A stretch of DNA of 64,000 bases from Apostichopus japonicus (Eukaryota; Echinodermata; Holothuroidea; Aspidochirotida; Stichopodidae). The notes beneath the pieces were generated by a model that worked only from the letters and a program-made list of their open reading frames with translations, searched no databases and was not told where the DNA came from. Position numbers and translations under genes: made by a program. The stretch lies in NCBI RefSeq assembly GCF_037975245.1, contig NC_092562.1, positions 30,704,054 through 30,768,053 of the forward strand, read 5' to 3'. Shown in pieces: positions 58,721 to 64,000 of this stretch. Each line of letters opens with the position of its first letter. Position 1 is the stretch's first letter.

Positions 58721-60350
58721 TTGTTTTCACACCTAAACCCTTGCAATAAACAAGACATTTAGTTAACTTATTTCATAAGGGACCATTGCCAAATCTAATC
58801 GCTGTCATGAAGGAGTGTGCTCACAAGGCTATTGTTCACTTCTTCAGCTTGGTTATTCACTTGAGTGATCAGCTCTCAGCTGAGACTAAGGGGAAAATGG
58901 GAAAATGTAAATAGCTGATATGACCTTTTTACCCTTGCACAGTATGTTAATCTCACAAGCGGACTTAGTACGAAACTCATTCGTTCTTCAATGTCAACAA
59001 GGCCTTGTTTTCACACCTAAACCCTTGCAATGAAAAAGAAATTTAGTTAACTTATTTCATAAGGGACCATTGCCAAATCTAATCGCTGTCATGAAGGTGT
59101 GTGCTCACAAGGCTATTGTTCACTTCTTCAGCTTGGTTATACACAAGAGTGATCAGCTCTCAGCTGAGACTAAGGGGAAAATGGGAAAATGTAAACAGCT
59201 GATATGACCATTTTACCCTTGCACAGTATGTTAATCTCACAAGCGGACTTCATACGAAACTCACTCGTTCTTCAATGTCAACAAGGCCTTGTTTTCACAC
59301 CTAAACCCTTGCAATGAAAAAGAAATTTAGTTAACTTATTTCATAAGGGACCATTGCCAAATCTAATCGCTGTCATGAAGGCGTGTGCTCACAAGGCTAT
59401 TGTTCACTTCTTCAGCTTGGTTATACACTTGAGTGATCAGCTCTCAGCTGAGACTAAGGGAAAAAATTGGAAAATGTAAACAGCTGATATGACCTTTTTA
59501 CCCTTGCACAGTATATTAATCTCACAAGCGGACTTAATACGAAACTCATTCGTTCTTGAATGTCAACAAGGACTTGTTTTCACACCTTGTTTCCACACCT
59601 AAACCCTTGCAATAAAAAAGAAATTTAGTTAACATATTTCATAAGGGACCACTGCATGCCTAATCTAATTGCTGCCATGAAGGCGTGTGCTCACAAGGCT
59701 ATTGTTCACTTCTTCAGCTTGGTTATACACAAGAGTGATCAGCTCTCAGCTGAGACTAAGGGGAAAATGGGAAAATGTAAACAGCTGATATGACCATTTT
59801 ACCCTTGCACAGTATGTTAATCTCACAAGCGGACTTCATACGAAACTCACTCGTTCTTCAATGTCAACAAGGCCTTGTTTTCACACCTAAACCCTTGCAA
59901 TGAAAAAGAAATTTAGTTAACTTATTTCATAAGGGACCATTGCCAAATCTAATCGCTGTCATGAAGGCGTGTGCTCACAAGGCTATTGTTCACTTCTTCA
60001 GCTTGGTTATACACTTGAGTGATCAGCTCTCAGCTGAGACTAAGGGAAAAAATTGGAAAATGTAAACAGCTGATATGACCTTTTTACCCTTGCACAGTAT
60101 ATTAATCTCACAAGCGGACTTAATACGAAACTCATTCGTTCTTGAATGTCAACAAGGACTTGTTTTCACACCTTGTTTCCACACCTAAACCCTTGCAATA
60201 AAAAAGAAATTTAGTTAACATATTTCATAAGGGACCACTGCATGCCTAATCTAATTGCTGCCATGAAGGCGTGTGCTCACAAGGCTATTGTTCACTTCTT
60301 CAGCTTGGTTATACACTTGAGTGATCAGCTCTAGCTCAGCTGAGACTAAG
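58721..60350. repeat. Tandem array of about 285-300-bp units
   Basis: Six units start at about 58721, 59004, 59289, 59574, 59874 and 60160 (TTGTTTTCACACC...). Each carries AACCCTTGCAAT, GTGATCAGCTCTCAGCTGAG, GTAAACAGCTGATATGACC and the CGAAACTCATTCGTTC element end. Alternate units share variants, which gives a dimer of about 585 bp as the higher-order repeat. The last unit is cut off. Confidence 0.85.
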
Positions 60351-62671
60351 ATTTAATGAGGGGGAGGGGGGCAGTCTATGACATCATTGGTGTGGACAAT
60401 GAACTTTTTTGTTTAGGACCGAGATGAATAACATTTTGTTTTGAATAATGATTAAGTTTCACAGGTTAACTTTTTCTGGTTTAAAGCTATCAGTCATCAA
60501 CAATCGATTCAAGTTTATTTTGTTTGTACGATTGTGTCGAATTAGTGCACAGTTTTTTAAAGCCTATTTGTAATGCAGTATGCCAGTAGGCTTAGTGTAT
60601 TATAGGTTGGCATTTGGAAGTTGTATCTATTTTGTACAGTCAAGTAACATGGTAGTAGTTAGGTCCCTGGTGACTTGATAAATAGTTTTGTGATAGCCTA
60701 ATTAAGTGACTGACGAATGATCACCAAAGATGCATGACTGATATCAAATAAATCAGCAAAATCACTTAGATCAGGATATCAGTGACTACAAAAACAGCGG
60801 TTGTTATTTATGTTGTTTTCTTACTTATTTCAAACAGAAGGATTGACAACGTTAACAAGCACCAGACACTGCCAAAACCAATACGCTTTGTACGTGTGCA
60901 AATAACAATATGATTTACACACTGACACTGTTCGCGGAAGAAAACTTGCATAGCATCTTGAACTTGTTGTAGGTTGACTTTCGACATAGGTCGGATCACT
61001 GATTACTATAGAAAATGAGATGTTGGACTACAGGAGTAAATATACAATGTTTTCTCTGCCTACCGTGCCAAAAATTAAGAGGAGTCTGTTATCTATGAGC
61101 AGAGGCTAGGCTAGTAGAATGTCATTATAGCAGTGTTCAAGTTACGTTTGCTGTTGCAATGGCGGAACAAGTTACAGTAAAGGAACTTATTTTTATTCTT
61201 CTACTGCATGTCATGTAACATGAGATTTTATGATAACTTAGTGTTTAATGGGCACCGCAGATGGCAAATGTGACCCTCTGTGATATTTATGTTTGTATAT
61301 GTTCACATGTTTAGGTTATATACCCAGACTGGCACATGTATTGTAAGCTTTGGAGCCTATCGGGTTATATTACACTTAGGCTGTATATGTTAGTGACTGT
61401 AGGGGGGTTCGCTAATAGCGCCCTCGGATAGTCCTCACCGAAGCATTGTTTTAAAGTGGCCACGCCCATGTGTCGCTAAACGTAATTGTTGCACACATAA
61501 CAGTGTAGGCGTTGGTACTGACTTGTTTCCCACCGGATCTTAGTAAATTGTTTCAGTAATGTTTAGGATAAGTTGAAATGGACCAAATGTTTATCAAATT
61601 TTGAGCTGCCATTTATATTAGGGAAAAATCCCCATATGTTGGGTAATACAGTTGGAAACAAAAGTTAGGGTAATATGAAAGTGAGCCCCCAGTGATGTTC
61701 CATTTGATGCATATATGTCAAAGGGTAAACTGCTCATGTATTGTTGTATTTTCCAGTTATCATTGTGTCTGAGGAACATCACCTAGATATGTCAAAGATC
61801 AATTTTAGCTCACTTAGCCAACTTAAAGTCGCCTTCCAAATTATATCTAATAAATTAAAGAAGTGCCTATGATGAATGGTGAGGCTACACTGCTTCTTAT
61901 ACCTTTAGAAACTATTCAAGTGGTTTTCTTGTTTTCTTCTTTCACATTTAGAGCTCGCTAGAGGGGAGAGTTAATTCACTGCTTGCCAAGTAAACCAATC
62001 TTTGACTGGTCATTTGTGTCACCCTATCTCCACCATGGGTGTCACCACACGGACAACCTTACCACTCCCGGCTTTACATATATGTATAACCAGTCACACG
62101 CTTTAAAAAAAAAATAGAAAGATGGATCGAGTTCATAACATTGGCACGGAACTGAGATCGTTTCGAAAACGAGACTCTGGAATAACCATGTTTTGTTCAC
62201 AGTTATATGGTAGCCTATTATACGCTATAAGTATTCATTTGCACTGCAAAAGTAACTTAACAAGAGAAAAAGTGAGTCGATGATTATTTGCAGGGTAAGC
62301 TGTAACTATTGCAATCTGTGATGTGGTGTTCTCTGTATTGGTGATTTTTGTTTCGAATTTGCAATATATTAATTTGAAATATAAAGTGAGATATAGAAAA
62401 GTTTTGTCAACCTGTGGCATGGGGTGCTCAATGCATGGAGGTAACAGTAGTTGCAACGATCTACGATTCTGAGCCTAGGCTGGGCCAAAAATCTTCATGC
62501 AACCATGACATTGATCCGACCTTTCCTTAGCCTATTCAATTCTGAAAGGTTCCACCCATATGGTGCCTTAACGTACTGTTCATTTTCAAAGAGACTACCA
62601 CTCAATCGCAAACAAAAGCCTAAATCAGCAAGGCCTATTGTAACCCTTATAAATGAAAGGATGCTAGCAAC
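60351..62671. other. Unassigned intergenic DNA with a transposon-free paralog of the left-edge site
   Basis: No convincing gene was found. At about 61980-62070 the sequence CATTTGTGTCACCCTATCTC followed by GTGTCACCACACGGACAACC matches both flanks of the transposon at 76-1141 but without the insertion. A minus-strand open frame at 60808-60999 has a hydrophobic segment but no supporting features. Confidence 0.45.
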
Positions 62672-63822
62672 GGAAGCAGGACACTTCGCCCAACAACCAT
62701 TTCGCCCAACTGCCATTTCGCCCAACCTTACCATTTCGCCCAACCAGCCTGGTCATTTCGCCCAACCAGCCTGGTCATTTCGCCCAACCAGCCAGGTCAT
62801 TTCGCCCAACCAGCCTGGTCATTTCGCCCAACCAGCCTGGTCATTTCGCCCAACCTTGATTAAATATGATACTTCAAAAGGAAACGTTCGGGAATTGTTA
62901 ACGTTACAGGATACGAACCGAATATTAAGGAAACTTGAGGATCGATCAGTGCGTTAGGGGTTAGGTTTGATAGTAAACGTTCGAATATTAATGAATATTA
63001 AGGAAACTTGAAGTCCTTTACTTTGTATAACTTTAGTAAGGAAATGTTCGGGAATTTTTAACGTTACAGGATACGAACCGAATATTAAGGAATCTTGAGG
63101 ATGGAGTCAGTGTTTTAGGGGTTAGGTTTGATAGGTTTGATAATAAACGTTCGGGAATTGTTAGCGTTACGGGATACGAACCGAGTATTAAGGAAAGTTG
63201 AAGTCGTGGTTAAATTGATTACATATGTGATTACATATGTGGTTACATTGATAAAGTGGTTACATTGATTAAATATAGTACTTCAATATTACGGACGGGT
63301 TTTATATATATTTTTTTCAATTTAATAAGGAAACGTTCGGGAATTGTTAGTCAGTAGGATGGATCAGTGTTTTAGGGGTTAGGTTTGATAGGTTTTTACG
63401 AAGACCGATTCCCCTGTGTTTGTATAATAATATAACTTCCATTGTATGCGTAAACGCCTAAAGTAGTGTAATCCTCCCATTATACCCGAAATAACTGCTC
63501 AGACTTTGATCCATATCGAGCGGACCTCCCTTTTTTATTTACCTATTACGAAGTAACCTAACCCAAAATAAATCAAATTGAACTAGTGGAATAGAAAAAG
63601 TAATATTATTCTGACTGAATATTAGTAAAAATAAGGTTGGGCGAAATGACCATGCTGGTTGGGCGAAATGACCATGCTGGTTGGGCGAAATGACTATGAT
63701 GGTTGGGCAAAATGACCATGCTGGTTGGACGAAATGACCAGGCTGGTTGGGCGAAATGACCAGGCTGGTTGGGCGAAATGGCAGTTGGGCGAAATGGTTG
63801 TTGGGCGAAGTGACTAGAAAGC
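62672..63822. mobile_element. Class II element with 22-bp repeats in its ends, copy 3 (core inverted)
   Basis: An independent insertion with its own 8-bp duplication, CTAGCAAC (62664-62671 and 63823-63830). Its outer ends have the same left and right identity as copies 1 and 2 (GGAAGCAGG at the left, TGACTAGAAAGC at the right). The core between the 22-bp arrays runs in the opposite direction: sequence next to the right array in copy 1 (ATCATATTTAATCAAGG) follows the left array here as its reverse complement. Length 1151 bp, no transposase. Confidence 0.75.
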
Positions 63823-63830
63823 CTAGCAAC

Positions 63831-64000
63831 CACTGCTGACTGTGGAAGCACTCTAAACATGCAAACAGACTCAAGCTCCGCCCACTCTGCATATTAATGA
63901 GAGCCAGTAGAGCTGTGGTCATGCTTAACTGATTTCAATGAATAGACAATAGACGCTCACATGCGATTAGATTTGGCAATGTTCCCTAAAGAGATTTATA
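63831..64000. other. Right-edge flank
   Basis: Only the last 170 bases. No feature was recognised. Confidence 0.3.

Noticed and set aside
60808-60999. Minus-strand 63-codon frame with a hydrophobic stretch
   Set aside because: No splice sites, promoter or family similarity; the length is expected by chance.
61159-61218. Plus-strand ATGGCGGAACAAGTTAC as a gene start
   Set aside because: Only 19 codons before a stop and no clear donor.

Overview
The window is AT-rich metazoan DNA with short coding exons, GT-AG introns, many transposon remnants and no operon structure. The receptor domains and the dispersed repeats fit a marine invertebrate deuterostome, most likely an echinoderm such as a sea cucumber. 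That placement is inference; no species marker was identified.

The main content is one strand-consistent gene region read on the minus strand, so its 5' side is at high coordinates. Its exons encode a receptor whose extracellular part resembles the angiopoietin receptors (Tie family): two N-terminal Ig-like domains, a Tie-type run of EGF modules (including the distinctive PDPxGC EGF), another Ig-like domain and a Ser/Thr-rich stalk. The cytoplasmic part does not look like a kinase. After a single transmembrane exon (6110-6194) come a juxtamembrane exon (3565-3736) and an exon (3051-3101) encoding GKPENKSKNRYLNILP, a hallmark of the first part of a protein tyrosine phosphatase domain. The remaining catalytic exons are not in the window and presumably lie to the left.

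The extracellular part is present as three tandem blocks. Block A (about 7.8-27.3 kb) has the fullest exon set. Block B (about 27.3-47.6 kb) has the same layout but lacks two exons (EGF-d and the third Ig). Block C (about 47.6-52.8 kb) is partial, with a stalk exon and three EGF exons. Only block A is followed by a transmembrane exon. Every clearly assignable extracellular exon is phase 1 at both ends, so the blocks could be spliced in frame into one very long receptor, used as alternative ectodomains, or be decayed copies. The stalk exon holds an 81-bp coding minisatellite with 1, 16 and 5 young units in A, B and C. Between A and B the Ig exons differ mainly by amino-acid-changing substitutions, while two EGF exons are identical.

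Mobile elements explain much of the rest: a 3.5-kb near-palindromic element at 29170-32689; three copies of an element with 22-bp repeats in its inverted ends (one with its core flipped); a solo LTR at 16816-18528; a THAP-encoding inverted-repeat insertion at 39620-41244; short hAT-like elements at the left edge; a broken copia-type pol at 55.85-57.13 kb; and a tandem array at 58.7-60.35 kb. From about 52.8 kb to the right end no convincing host gene was found.
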